From NCBI RefSeq assembly GCF_021134715.1, contig NC_060023.1, positions 7,254,001 to 7,318,000 on the forward strand: DNA of 64,000 nt. Reading direction: 5' to 3'. How positions within the stretch are numbered: position 1 is the first letter of the stretch; the number at the start of each line of letters is the position of its first letter. The DNA comes from Daphnia pulex (taxonomy: Eukaryota; Arthropoda; Branchiopoda; Diplostraca; Daphniidae). Below the pieces are notes generated by a model. That model made no database searches. It saw only the letters and a program-made list of their open reading frames with translations, and was not told where the DNA came from. This document shows, one piece after another, positions 34,054 to 47,600 of the stretch. Both the position numbers and the translations under genes were made by a program.

Positions 34054-36162
34054 TTAAATGAGATATCTCAGTAGAATCAGCAGAGCCGTGAGGAGGATTG
34101 GATTCAAATTGAGGACTTTGGTGAATGAGGCACTATTGGTTAGGTAAGATCGAACGCGTGACCAGGAGCCATTGTGCGGTTGCGGCTCAAATCCCAGAAT
34201 GTGAGCATAGATTTGATAAATATCCACCAAATGAATTGGTTCGCCTTTGAAATGCTTCTTGAATGATGGTCCCTTTGCCATGAAGATGGTCCTCATGTCC
34301 GGATGTTTGTCGTCGTAGCCGTGAAGGCCACCCCAAATCATGGGCCTTGGAGTGGAAGGATCACGCGGGATTTGTTTCGAACTGTCAGCTCCACTTATAA
34401 TAAAGCCTGGTGGAGTTCAAGAAATTGATTATGACGAAATTTTTAAAATGGGTTTAGATGTTTACCAGGCTTGGCGCAAACAAGAATTTCTTGAACGTAG
34501 CGCCCATTTTTGTAGTGATACTCTTCTGGTATGTCATCCCGACGGTAAACGTCTATACCGCGCATATGTTTCAGTTGCTTGTATACCTGAAAATCAATGG
34601 TTTTAATTTTACCAAATATATTTGAAGCATTGGAAAAAAAAATTGTTTAAAGCCAAACCACCTCGTTAAAAAGAAAGAAAAACGGCGTCGTATTAGCAAA
34701 GATTTTTTTTTTTTTTTACCTTATCTGCTTTTCCCGGAAGAGGGGCGACGGCCGCCACAGCGGCGCGGTCGATGACGTACGAAACATCGTCCATGTTCAA
34801 ATAGTCATCAATTTCGACGTATTCCGCTTTTGACTGAGGAGTCCCTGATGTCATACCGTGATCAGAAACGATCATCACATTTACCTAATCATTAAAAAAA
34901 TGTTTAGTTTTATCGTCTAATTCGCAAACTAAAAAATATTATATATATACGGTTTCGTCGAGATTTGTTTCTTCTAGTTTTTTGAGAAATTTATGCAGTT
35001 CTGCATCAACTTCTTGAACGGCTAGCATTAGCTCTGGAGATGTAGGGCCTGAATAAAAATAGCAAAATCAAATTTTATTTGTTTTTCAATCACTAAAATG
35101 CCTAGCTGGAAATATAACGAACCGAACTGGTGTCCTTTGTTATCAATGTGCTCGTTGTAAACCTGTTGAAATCATTCAGCTAATCAAATCAATAAAAATT
35201 CGCTTGAATTAAAGATTATACCATAACAAGATCGTAATCTTCGGATTGGAGCATCTTGATTGTTTTTTCTAGGTTAGTGCCGAGGATACCGGCGCCCTTA
35301 GTGAGTTGAAAACCCTGGGCCTGATGTGGTAAAATGCCTTGAACAGGAATGTCGCTTCTAAGAAAGATAGAAAGAAAGAAAAAAAAAAGAGTAAAGGGAT
35401 GTTATTGTATATAGCGAACACGGTTACCGAGCCCATAGGAAAGTGCCCACTTTACGACCCCTGCGCGTGGCTGTCGTCCATATGGGTTCCGCATCCTGCC
35501 ACCATCGTTGATTTGATGTAAGAGTCCGGTTGAACAGCTCGAACGTTTCCTTTCGATAAGAATCGTGGAAGTAATTTCCAATAATGTTGTGATTTTCTGC
35601 GTACAATCCTGCATCGTTTTTATTTGTAGATTTGATTAATCTCTCATACTATAACACAATTAAAATGTTGAAACTGAACTCTGAACTGAGCAAGTATTTT
35701 GATAATTTCATACGAGTCAACGCAGCGATTAAAAATTTAAAAATGATTTGCACTGCAACGCGATATGATGCGATCGAAAGAAATTTGTATAATGTTTGTT
35801 CACCTGTACTGAGAGTGGTCCAGCTAGCGTAAGAGAGCGACGGGAAAATGGGATTCACCCATTTAGCTCTAACGCCCTCTTTGTGGAGTATACGGAAACC
35901 AGGAAGGGACTCCTTTTCTTTCTGCTGTTCTACATAGTCCCACCGAAAGCTGACGGCGAAAAGGTCGAATTACATCAGATCAGATTTAAAAAAAATGAAA
36001 TTCGCCGAATCTTATTTGTGAACCTTACCCGTCCAGAAGAATGACAACTAGTTTTTCTTTATGAGCAGCAGCCGGCTGTTGTTTTGGCTTGTCCGGCGCT
36101 CCCAAAGAGTTGGCGATCGAACAACAAAGAATGGCCAGGGCATACCACAGCGTTCGTTGCAT
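34054..36162 (-). CDS. ENPP6-like choline phosphodiesterase (9 exons)
   Basis: Exons, high to low coordinate: 36162-36029, 35949-35804, 35608-35428, 35357-35222, 35162-35123, 35048-34951, 34884-34720, 34586-34466, 34406-34054. They total 1374 nt (457 aa) in one frame. ENPP6 hydrolyses choline-headed lysophospholipids and glycerophosphocholine at the cell surface. A signal peptide (residues 1-22) precedes LLDGFRWDY (first metal Asp44). FPSLSYASW carries Ser84 at the nucleophile position, and ENPP6 likewise reads FPSLSYPN there. IDNKGH (Asp206, His210), SDHGMT (Asp253, His254) and GLHGYDD (His369) give the remaining zinc ligands. NNPNNGSWSRV-like spacing appears as HNGSWSRV, followed by a C-terminal hydrophobic tail ending LLTALLILLRYLI, suited to a GPI anchor. 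Odd point: the Asn that follows the nucleophile in this family is Ser87. The match is closer to ENPP6 than to ENPP4/5. Confidence 0.88.
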
Positions 36163-39100
36163 CTTTCCTGTAAATAGAGAGCTCGCCATTATGCATGTGT
36201 AGACTATTTAGAGTTATTTTGAATACAATCAAAGAGACGAGAACAATAGAGCGCTGGCTCACGTGCCCTTTGGATTCGACAGGACTGAAATATCCGCCAG
36301 TAAGCATAAATCTCTCAAATGGAATCACAAAAAAATAAAACGAAGAAAACCAAAAACAAAAAGCAATCGACAAACCACTACTGAAATACTAATAGGACTG
36401 TCGAATTTCCGATTCAATCGCGCCGGCCGTCGTGGTTAGAATTGATCACACAGTCGACACGGACACTGGTTATATATATATATGCATTTCTAGAGCTCGT
36501 GAAATTAGGAAAGACGAAGGGTAAAAGTCTCGAAGAAAAAGAGGTTTTATCAAGGTGAAAAGGAGCTGGCCGTTCATATCCTTCAAGCTATAAATAGTGC
36601 CGAATACGTTGAGCAGCGCATCGCCGGGCCAAGTAGGAAAATAACTGGCCAAAGCTCTTGGTGGTTTGGCTTGTTTAGCTATGTTTGACTAAGCGCGGCG
36701 CGAAGAAGAGCTCAAGTCATCCTCGTACATTCCGTCCAAACCGAGTGGCTCAAATTAAAAGCGGCTAATATTGACACTTGACACGGAAAACCTCATCCGC
36801 TTGCAGCCATCAGCTCAAATGTGACATCAAGTATAAAATTAGCGGATGACGGCTAAAGAAAATGTATGTCAAGTGAATTACCACCAAAACTCATTTCGTT
36901 TTTTACGGATTTTAAAAGTAAACAGAGTTGTAAGCACGGCCGAGTGTTTGCCTTTCTTACCGAGCACCAGCGCAATTCTGAAAATACACAAGTATTTTCA
37001 ACCTCAACGCTGATAACGAATGACTCAACTCACTCAAAAAGCCTTTTTTCCATTTTGGAATAAAATTGTTACACCGGCATTATTACCTCAGTCGTTGGCG
37101 AGTAAACTCGCAATTACTAACAACGCCGTCCTTTTAGTTGCTCACAGATTTTTGTCAATTGAACACGTAATTGAATTTTAAACGATTCCAACTGTTTCAG
37201 CACAACAGGAAGACAAGACTGAGGGACGGATGCGTCCAGACCGCGTGGCGCTTCGTTCGAAACTGGATAGGAATGTGTTATCGCAGCGTCGGACGTAAAG
37301 AAGTGGCCGCGGGAGCGCGCAGGATAACGACGGTGTGTGTGCACACCATTACCGGTTGAAACTGACGTCCGGTAGTCCAAGACGCAACAAGCGTTGGTAC
37401 ATCTTGAAATACAACAGCAGACAACTCCGAAAAGGAGAAAAAGAAAAAAAAAATCCTCTTCAAGGTCGTAAAACTTTGACAAAATTACATTAAAGGAAAT
37501 TCATGGAAGATTTTGTTTCCTGATTTCGGCTGGAATAAGTGCAAACACCCGGATTATCGCATTAGTCATCTAATAACAATCTCACAAGTCGGGACCTCTT
37601 GGGCAATTAAAGTTTAGGCCAACGTGTTCGATTTAAAGATTTGTTATGTGTATTGAATTCTTAAGAGTTGAAGATGGCGCTAACATCGAATTTATCTTAA
37701 AATGCCGAAAAGTTTGTGTATGACCAGCGAACGCCTTCCGACTACCACGACTCGCCTTATCAATGCCGTTCACGATCATTTACGAAAGCGGCTGTTATTC
37801 GATCCGAATGCACGCCGTCACCGTACACACTCAAGTTGGGAAGAAAGCGCTGATTTCGAAATCAGATATAAACACTTTATACAGTATACATACCGTCTTC
37901 GTTATAGATTTTCTTGTAAATATTTAACAACTTTTACAGTTGACGAGAACGAAGGAAGAAAATATAAAACAAACTCGTACTTCTCTGGGAGATGAGCAAT
38001 AGTTAGGAAGATCTCACTATTTTTCTAACTATCACAATGTCACCGATCAAATAAAGACTTTCCTAGAGCGCTGTGATTGACTGAAATGAGTAAATCAACT
38101 TTGACATTCAGTTTATGTAGACAGTCTTTAGTGGGTTTATCTTTATCTACTGAGTTGGGCAATGCGATTGCATATTTTATGAGACGGCAACTATCATGTC
38201 TACTGTTTTGAAATTACAAAATGTTTCAACAAAAGAAAAAAAAATTCCGTCGAATTATGTTTCAATCTAAGGCAAAAGGGGAAATTGTTTTGTTCTGCGG
38301 TTATCGATGTGCACACATGTTGTTGTTTTTTCTCCTTACCTTTACGACATGTTTTTCTTGCAACACATTAGATAAAGGACGGAAATGTACCAAAATTCTC
38401 AAAAGATTTGATGTGATACAATTGAACTTTCCAGAGTCAAATGTCTATCGGGTTCAACGATGGTACATTTACTTTACCGAGAATCGCATTCTCCACGACC
38501 GGAAAATATAGTCCCAATAAGAGAGGAATGTAAAAATGTGGACGTTTAAAAAGAAACAGATTTTATCCAAACCGACTACCTGAAATTCGAAGAAAAGAAA
38601 AAGGCAATTGTACACCCAGTTTTTTTTTTTTACGATCCTATGTACAGTCACATGTATTCTCCATTGTCCTACAATGCTTTTCCATGGTCACACGATGAAC
38701 AATACAATTTGAAATAATACAGAAATTGGGATGAAACCAAGTATTAAAAAAAAAGAAGTGGTCACAGATGAGGAGTAAGACAAGGTTTCGTGGGGTCGGA
38801 AGGGGGATTGTTCCTCGAGGATTTCCCACTTGACCCCAGGGGAAAGGTCCCTTTTCAAGATTTTTGTATTTTCCTCATGTTGATAAATATTTCCTTCTTG
38901 CCATTTTTTTATTTCATTCGTGTTGACAAAAATTGGGGGGGATTTTCTTTTTCTTTCTCTTCTCTGGCAAATTTCTTCAGATTTGACCCTAGGGCTGGAC
39001 TACATCTCTTCTGGTTCATCACAATATTATCGAGGAGTTTTATAAAGATCGACGAAAGAAATGGGGATTGGGGCATATAAAACTTGTAGAGAAATTGGCA

Positions 39101-39852
39101 GGCAAGAAAAAAAAATCAAATAAAAAACGTTGATGAAGACTTTTTCACAGCAAAACAACAGGTGGTAGTAGAGGACCCGGAACCTTCCCCTCCCCACTTT
39201 CTTGTCTTTTAAAAGCTCACACACACACACACACACACACACACGCTCGCACATTCGCAGACTTCTTTGACGCCGGAGAAAAGAAAAAAAAAGCGCCGAA
39301 ATCGTTCAACGTCGCAAGATTTTTTTGAATTTCGTGGGCCATTGTAGAGCAGAGTTTTTGTATTTTCAGCAGTCACATGATCGCAGTATTTAAGCCAATC
39401 AGCATGGTAACGGCTTCACACACACACAGACACACTAAGAAACTTTCACAGCGTTTTTTTCTTCTTTCTTTTCTCTTTCTCTCTCATTTTCAACACGTTC
39501 AGAGAGAATTTCCCAAAGAATGACGAGAACCAAAAGGAAGAAAAAAACAAACCAACAAACAAACAAACAAAAATTTTTTTAAGGTGAGAGGGGGGAGGTG
39601 AAGGTGGTGTGGTGATGGGCTGTGTAAAAAGGAAGGGGGATATAGAGGCGGGCGAAAATATTACAAGGAATGATAGCCAATGCTGGTGAGATTTCCGTTC
39701 GCTTTTTTTTGTATCAATAATATAATATTTTAATTAATTAAAAAAAAACTGAAACAAAGACTCGATTCCACTCATCATTATCTTTGTCTTATGTCTTATG
39801 TCGTAGTCGCCATTCGATTTAGTCGTAATTGCCGGGTCAATCTGTGTGTAAC
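36163..39852. other. Intergenic region with microsatellites
   Basis: No gene recognised. It contains a TA run at 36473-36482, T/C and A runs, and a CA microsatellite. Open frames on both strands (for example 37117-37482 minus, 37702-37995 plus and 38221-38511 plus) are compositionally unlike neighbouring genes and lack splice or family support. The right end includes the 3' untranslated region of osa. Confidence 0.45.
39218..39244. repeat. (CA)n microsatellite
   Basis: About 13 uninterrupted CA units. A short CACACACACA run follows at 39416-39426, and a (CAAA)n run lies at about 39550-39571. Confidence 0.9.
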
Positions 39853-42800
39853 TCATTCGTCATCACTGTTGCAGAGGTAGAGACTTTTGGAGAGGAGAGC
39901 GGCTACACTCTGGTCCATGATTTGCGACATCACTAAAGCCAATAGCCGTTGCTCGAGTTTGGCCAGCAACGGGCGAGACTCGGGGTGCCGGGAGATGTGG
40001 AACACCGTGGACGCCGCTCGGCGCAACATGTCCAGGCTGGTGCCCATCGACTCTGGATTCTCGCGCAGCGCTTGGATGCCGTGCTGGCTGGCCACAGCCA
40101 GCGCATTAGCCTCGGCCTGTTCGACGAACGACACCAACAAGGCCAGACTGTTGTTGTGCAGGGCGATGAGCCGGGCCATGCCGGAATCGGCAGCGGATAA
40201 GTAGTAAAGCAAGTTCACGGCAAATTCTCGAAGCACCTGGTCCTCAGTGCGGCAGAGAGACCGCGTCAGGAAGTGGACCAACTTCTCCAGTCGCAAAAAC
40301 GGCGGAGTGGCCAGGATCAAGTCCATGTTGCAGTCCATCACCATCAATTTACTCAAGGTTTCCAAACTGAGCCGCTGTGGAGACAACAACGACGTCGAGT
40401 GAGGACCAAATGAACTGAAAGGATCTTGCGACTGAGCAGACGGGCAGATGGCCCAATGGAGTAGACCGTCAATCACTGGCCGAACGATCTCTTCGGAATA
40501 GATGGACAAATCCAGTTGACCGGCTATGTTGGACATGAGTACGAGGACGTTTTCGCGCAGGGCCAGCAACGTGTCCCACCACCAGTCCGTTTCGCATTTG
40601 CTGGAAGCCGAACCGCTGGCGCCCAACGAGTCGACCGAAGCAAAGTCCACATCCTCTTCTCGATCGTAATTCTTCTGGTGTGAAGACCGCAGCGGATGGT
40701 CGTGGTGTAGCAAGAGGATTTTGCCAACAATGACCAGCAGTGTCGAATTCTTGGCCAGCTCCGTCTCGTTACTTGGCACAAAGCTCAGGCTCCGGAATAT
40801 ATTGGATAGGGCCAGGGCACGTCTGGCCAGCGCGTCTTGGCTATCGTCTACTAAATAGAGACTGCTCTCATCACGCGTGTAACACTCGTCTTCATATTCA
40901 TCCATTTTACGCCGCTTTAACGTCCCGTGGGGATCGCGGATTACGAGACGGTTCCCACTTGGAAGGACCATTACCGTCGACGAAGACTCGGGCTGCCGGG
41001 CAGGCAGTTTCACAACCGGTCGTTCCGCAATCGGTTCCGTGGTCGATTCTTTCTTGATCTCGGTCTCGTCCAATCGACTTTCGGATGGGACAACAAGTTT
41101 GACTGCTTCGTTAGTCACTTCCGGCTGCGGCGGCTCTGCAATCATCTCTTGGTCAACGGCAACGTCTTCCTTCTTGATTCTCTTGAGAACATCAGCCAAA
41201 CTGCGACTGGGCTTACTCATCAGACAGTTTTTAGTCGGGGCCGATGATACATTTGGTGTTGCATTTGACAGCTCTTGCGCTGGCGCCTCTTTCTCGCCGG
41301 TCAGTTCCACCTGGCAGTCCATTTCGTTCGTTTCCGCCTCTTTGGCGGCCTGCTCGGCCGCTTTCTTGTCCACTTTCTTGAGAACACGAACAAAGGGGAC
41401 GATGCCCAATTCCGCCGTAAAGTGCGAGACAATATGTTGAGTGGTATCGCCGCCACCGATCTGCCATTGGTCCATGCCACTTTCAAGTCCATCATGGACG
41501 TCCCATTCTTTCTTGACGTCTACGACGAACAGTTCCTTGTCTCTCGAGACGACGCCAACTTTCTCGCCGCGTCGCGTGTTCATTGACCAATCAGGCCCGT
41601 CGAGGTAACGGACTCGTTCTCCAGCCAAATCGCAGGACTTGACAGCCCCCAAATCAGCAACGTCCAGGCCGTCAGGCTCTGCTTTCCGTTTGGGCCAATT
41701 CCACCAGGCGTCTTCGTCCTCTTCGGTGGCCGTTTCGCCGGCCGACTGGCAACTATCGGCTGGTTTAATGGATCGTTGCTTCAATTTGCTCTTGAACTCT
41801 TCAATCCGGTCGAAACCAATTTCCATGTCTTCCAGGATGGTAAAGATCTGCGACAGACAGCGACGGAAATGTTCCAGGAGAACTTCCGTCAGACCAGGCA
41901 TGTAGGCCAGGCTAAAGTAATGGACGCTGGAATCGTCGTACAGCAACACGTTCAACACATCAATGGCCCAGGTAGATTCAGCCAACAGACCGGATTTCAG
42001 GGCCAGGTAAACTCTCCATGCATCGACTGGAACCATATCAGCGCGACAAAGGCGACGACGTTTAGCCATTACGGGCACCACAGCTTCGACGGAATCTGGA
42101 GGGAAAAACGACTCGCGTTTCGCCGGAAATATTGGCATGTTGGCCGGCGGACCGGGCGGCATGCCTTGTGGATAATTGACCGCTCCAGGTGGACCCGTCA
42201 TCGGTCCTTTTCCTGGAATAGGCGGCATGGGATACGGTTTCCCATCTGGGGCACGAAGCGACGTGTAGGGCGGTCGAGGTCCCATAAATGGCTGCCTATT
42301 GTTGACCATCGTCTGCGGTCCAGACCACGGTTGTGGTTGCGGAGGTTGAGGCTGAGTCTGCTGCTGCGCCTGTTGTTGTGGTTGTTGTTGCGCCATCGGA
42401 TGTGGAGGGACCACAACTGGCGTTGGCGGCCCTTGCTGATGGCTTGTTCCATTGATAGTGGTAGCTGGAGTGGCTGGTATAGGACCAGGGTATCTTTGAG
42501 CTTGATCCCAAGCCGGATTTCGAGGTTGGGGAGTTCCAGTTGGTGGCACCCAAGGAGCTCCGACTGTCTGAACCGGGCCAGGACTATTGCCCTGCTGTGG
42601 GTATTGGTTTACGAACGGCGTGTTATTCCTCCAGCCTGAATAGCAAGAAACCAAGAATGAAAAAACAACAACAATTAGTTTCAATTGGCTGATCGACATG
42701 ACATGAATAGCTGACAAGCGGGTGCAGTACTGCATTAGTAGCAGGCATGCGATTAACGAAACACAAGACAACTGGAAAGAGTGCTGTCACTCGCCTGTTG

Positions 42801-44602
42801 CAAGATTGCTACTAAAACCCATGACTCCACCCGTTCCACCACCACCACCACTTGAGGTAAGATCACCGGAACCGGCCAAACCATAAGGTGACCGGTAAGA
42901 TCCGTAAGGATCTGAGTGGATCGCGACGATTAATTAAAGTAAGAAAAAAAAGAAACCCACATTAGAAAAAAAAAATCAAATTAAGATTTAATAAATTTCA
43001 ACAGAAGAATCCATCACCGCTTACTAGACACATAGTACACGTGAATGAATTCCTTACCGAATGAAGGTTGCCGTGGTTGGTTGGGCGCCTGACCAGGAGG
43101 GCCGTAAGGTGGATAAGGCCCTGGTCCTGGTTGTTGCTGAATCGGGGCGCCGGGCGTAGGAGGAGCATTGGGATTAGGTCCAACTACTGCGCCACTTACT
43201 CCGCCAACCGGTGGATTCAGACCGGTCGGAGTGGGTGTCGACTGGCGAGGTGGCATACCTGAAGGAGTCGGCCCAGGAGTCCCCGGTCGAATGAGTCCTG
43301 GATAAGGCTGACCAGCAGGTGGACCCAAATTGGATGGTGTGGTTCCACCCGGATAACCCTTTCAAAAAAATAAACGTCAATCATTTAGGCCAAAACAAAA
43401 TATTCAGAATTGGAGTAAAAGAAAAAAGAAGAGATTTTTTGGTTGTTTTTTAGTGTTGTTAAAAAAAACCAATCCAGCAATCAACTATCAAGCACTACGC
43501 AAATTAGTTTTGAAAAAAGAAATAATGATTTAAGTAGAGAAATGGGGAAAAATTAAAACACATACAGGCTGTCTATCAGAAGAAGGCGGAGCCAACAAGG
43601 TCGACGAGGCCAACAATTGGCGCAATCCACTCCGCTGTAGTTGCAGATGAAATCAAAATTATGATCGGAGCGGATTAGAGAAGAGGAAACAAAAAACGAG
43701 ATAATGAGAAATAAAATCGAAATAAAACTAAACAGAAAATAATTACTAATCAAATAGAAACAGCAAAATAAATTAATACACGAAATTGAAACAAAATCTA
43801 TCAAGCATCGTGCGTGTACTTTGTTACTTTTGGTTAGTCATGCTTAAAAAAAAAACAGATGGCCAATCAAAAGATGGATAGCATTCTTCTACTTTCGTTA
43901 ATACTTTGAACTACACGAGGAGGCAAATTCGTAACTAGAATAAATAAGTTACCTGGTACGGATCAGTTTGTTCTGGATAACCAGGTGTTCCCGCATTGGG
44001 TGCCGGACTGGGAGCTGGACTGGGTCCAGCACTGGTATTACCCGGCTGTTGCGTCTGAGGAGGCTGTGATTGTTGTTGCTGTTGAACGAGCGGTTGTTGT
44101 TGTGGCTGCATGGATTGTGCGAGGGGTGACGGGGGTACGGATTGTGACCCCGTAGAAGTCGAAGTGGCTATCGTCGCCGGACTTGGACTCGGTGTCGACG
44201 TGGGTGTCGACACATTAGTTGACGCCGTAGGAGGCACAGGCGGTCGTGGAGGGTAAGGCCCCGATGCTGTTGCAGCTCCTGGAGCGTGATTAGGAGGCAT
44301 AAATCGGCCGTAAGGATCCGAAGGTGATGGCCCAGGGCCTGGCCCAGGAGGGGGAGCTTGTCCACTCGGTGGCGCTTGAGGGTTGTAAGGTTCCGGGTAG
44401 GGCGCTGAATACATTGTTCGATTTGGAGGAGTCGCGTACGGAGGATACTGCTGGTTGTTTGGGTTTGGGTACTCGTTTTGGTACGGATGATGATATCCTC
44501 CCTGGTTTGGATGATTGCCAGGGTGATTAGGATGATTGGGATGACCCGGATGGCCAGGATATCCTCCAGGTCTACCAGCCATTGTATTGTACATTGAAGG
44601 AG

Positions 44603-44648
<46 letters not shown>

Positions 44649-47600
44649 CTGTTGTTGATGTTGTTGTTGCTGCTGAGCAGACGGGGGAGGAGGCTGTTGG
44701 TGTGGCGGATAGCCGGGATGTCCACCGCCGCCTCTGCCACCATAGTGTTGTTGATCATCAAATGGATTGCTTGCGGCAATGTTTTCTCCAGCATGAGGCG
44801 GAGGATAACCAGGATAGTGTGCATTGGGGTAGCCATCCATAGACGGGATAGGCGGCACTCCAGAAGACGGGAACGAATCCTGACTGTTGGATGATCCAGC
44901 CGGCGAGGGCACACTTATTTTAGGAGCCGGTTTCTTTTTGGTTGTGGCTTCCACCTAAAGGGATACAGAAACGGTCGATTAGCACAAAGAAAAACATGGC
45001 TAATAGCATCGAAACAAAAACCCCACTGAGCTACTGATAATCCACGACATCTGGGTCGATTCGTTTACTAAAATGCGTCAGTTTTTGTCAAACAATCTCG
45101 AGTATTGTTATTGTGAGATAAAAACTGACTAATTCTGATAAAAATTTCGGCTGCTATGCGCTGTTGTCGGTTCATTCTGTAATCCCACTTTTTTCACACG
45201 CACACACAGAAAAATAAAATAAAACCAAAAAGCCTACTGCTTTTCGATTCGCATTATTAAAGTACAAATTATACATCTTTTTTAAATGTGGGAATAATTT
45301 CTCTGAAAATGAACACGAAAAATGTAAAAAAAATTAAATATCGCTATTAAAAACTTCGAGACAAAACCCTTTTTCTTGTAATAAAAACCGCAACAAAATG
45401 ACGTACCTGATTGAGTATGGGCTGTGGATCGACGCCTCCTCGGTCAAATTTGCACTCCCAAGGGAAGAGGCTTTTGGTGTAGTGTTTGCGTAGTGTATAG
45501 GCGGCGCTGGAAGAAGCACCGATTCCCAGCGTCTGAGCGATGTCTTTCCATACTTTGTTCTTTGTCACTTCCACGAAACCTCCACGGTCCCGAACCAGCA
45601 GGTACAAACGGAAGAGGTCCAACGGATTCTTGGATATAGTCGGGCAGGCCGTAATGGGACTGCCCTTCTCTTCCATGAAACGCAGCAACTGATCGAGGAA
45701 CTTCCTTCGATCAGGATGATCATCAAAGTCATACATCCGCGCAAGCGCGTCACTAACATGCGACGTTTTCTGGAAGAAAAACAAAACGTGAAAAAGTTTG
45801 TTAAGTAATGAATAAAAAGCAACTGATTCATACCGGAGAAGATGGTGTAGGTCGCGTAGAGACACTCCAGTTACCGACACCTGGACCCGGACTATGTACG
45901 TCATTGTAATCTTCGTGCTGGGAAGATAAGGAGGCCGGTCCCGGGCTGGGAACGGTGCTCTGCGGCGTTGGTGGGTGACTGAGCATTTGGTGCGGCGGCT
46001 GCTGAGAAAAGGGCGGATGATGGGCGGACGGGGTCATTGGCATCGAGCTGGTTTCTTTGCGCGAACGTGGAGTCGAAGGGGCCGAAACGTCGTCACCAGA
46101 GGCCGCCGACGTGTTGGACAGCGTTGATTGCTGAGAGGCTTCGTCCAGTCCAGCCACACCGTCCGGTCCTGTCGTCACCAAATTGGTAACAGGAGAAGCT
46201 GCTGACGGAGGATGACCTGCAGCAATAAAACAACGGGAGGTTAAAATCAAAGTTGAGTTGTGATCCTCTGTTCAGTGTCGTGGACACGGGTGCCTACCAG
46301 TCATGCTGCTAGCATTGTTCATGCTAGGTGGTGGAGGATAAGGCCCCATGTGCTGCTGCTGCTGCTGTTGCGTTGGCGGTTGTTGCGATTGCGGAAGAGA
46401 AGGCGGTTGCGGCGGCCCTTGAAGTGGCGCAGGACCGGGAGCTGGACCGGGCGACGAAGCCATGCCATACATTTTCTGTTGTTGTTGTTGTTGCAAATGA
46501 TGTTGCAAGTGCTGCTTCATGTAGTGGGGCGGAGTATGAGACGGGCCAGGAGGTCGGGGCCCAGAAGTAGGTGGACCGGAAGGTGGCGGCGCGCCCTTGC
46601 CTCCATGCACAGGCATAGGGCTACCGGGAGGTCCTCCAGGCATCGTATTGGCCGGTCCCCAGTTTTGTTGTTGTTGTTGCTGTCCGTACTGGTTCATGTT
46701 GGGACCACCTGAGAAAACACGTCACACAATGAAAAAAATAACTATTAGTGGCTGATTCCAAACAACATGAAATGTGGCGAAATATCAGACCTGGTGGGTA
46801 TCCCGGGTAGGGTGTTGGGGGTCCCATGTGCGGGGTCATCGATCGGTTGGGACCCGGGCTAGCGGGTGGCATGGGATTTTGGCTGGTGTTGCTATTAGGT
46901 GGCATTCCAGCACCAGGCTGTTGCGGTGGGGGAGGAGGTTGCTGATGCTGCGGCCCATAAGATCCCGGAGTTGGACCATATGGACTTGGGCCTCCTGGTC
47001 CCATGGGTGGCCTCGGATGTTGCATGTACATTGGATTGGGCAGGTACTGTGGTTGTTGCGGCTGGCCACTCGGCTGCTGCTGCTGTGGATGATGCATCGG
47101 CTGCTGTTGCTGCTGTTGTTGCGGCTGTTGGTACGGAGAGCCACCCATCTTGTACGACGGCATGCCAACATGCGGCGGAGGTGGCATCGGCTGCTGATAC
47201 GCTCCTAGAAAAAAGAGACGACAAAGATAGAGGAAAAATGCATCAGAGGGGGATTGTCGATAAGGCTAAGAAATTTGAGTTATTTTGGGGGGCGTCATCC
47301 AGCGACCGCTTTTCGTTCTTTCAAAAGAACCGCTTCCAAAAATCATCGATCCAACAACCTCTTTAAGAGAGTCTTTTCTTTTTGTTGTTCAACATTTGTC
47401 CCGATGATTACGAGGCAGCTGCAGCAGATTGCCAATACATGTGCAACATAATATCTAGGGAGAGAGAGAATCTATCCTGTGCACATGCCACATCCAATCA
47501 CATACCCCAATCACTATTCGGAATAGTGTGTAAGTGATTCGTCCTTGACATTCATTTGGGTACGAAAGATAAAAAATAAAAAAAAGAAACATAATAGGAT

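Noticed and set aside
36163..39852. Several 60-120 aa frames between ENPP6-like and osa
   Set aside because: No family match, no splice support and composition of random AT-rich DNA.
44168..44914. Long alternative frames (248 aa and others) antisense to or out of frame with the osa repeat-rich exons
   Set aside because: They are Leu/Ile/Asn- or Ser/Arg-rich shadows of CAG/CAA and Pro/Gly codon runs; the osa frame has domain support and consistent splice joins.
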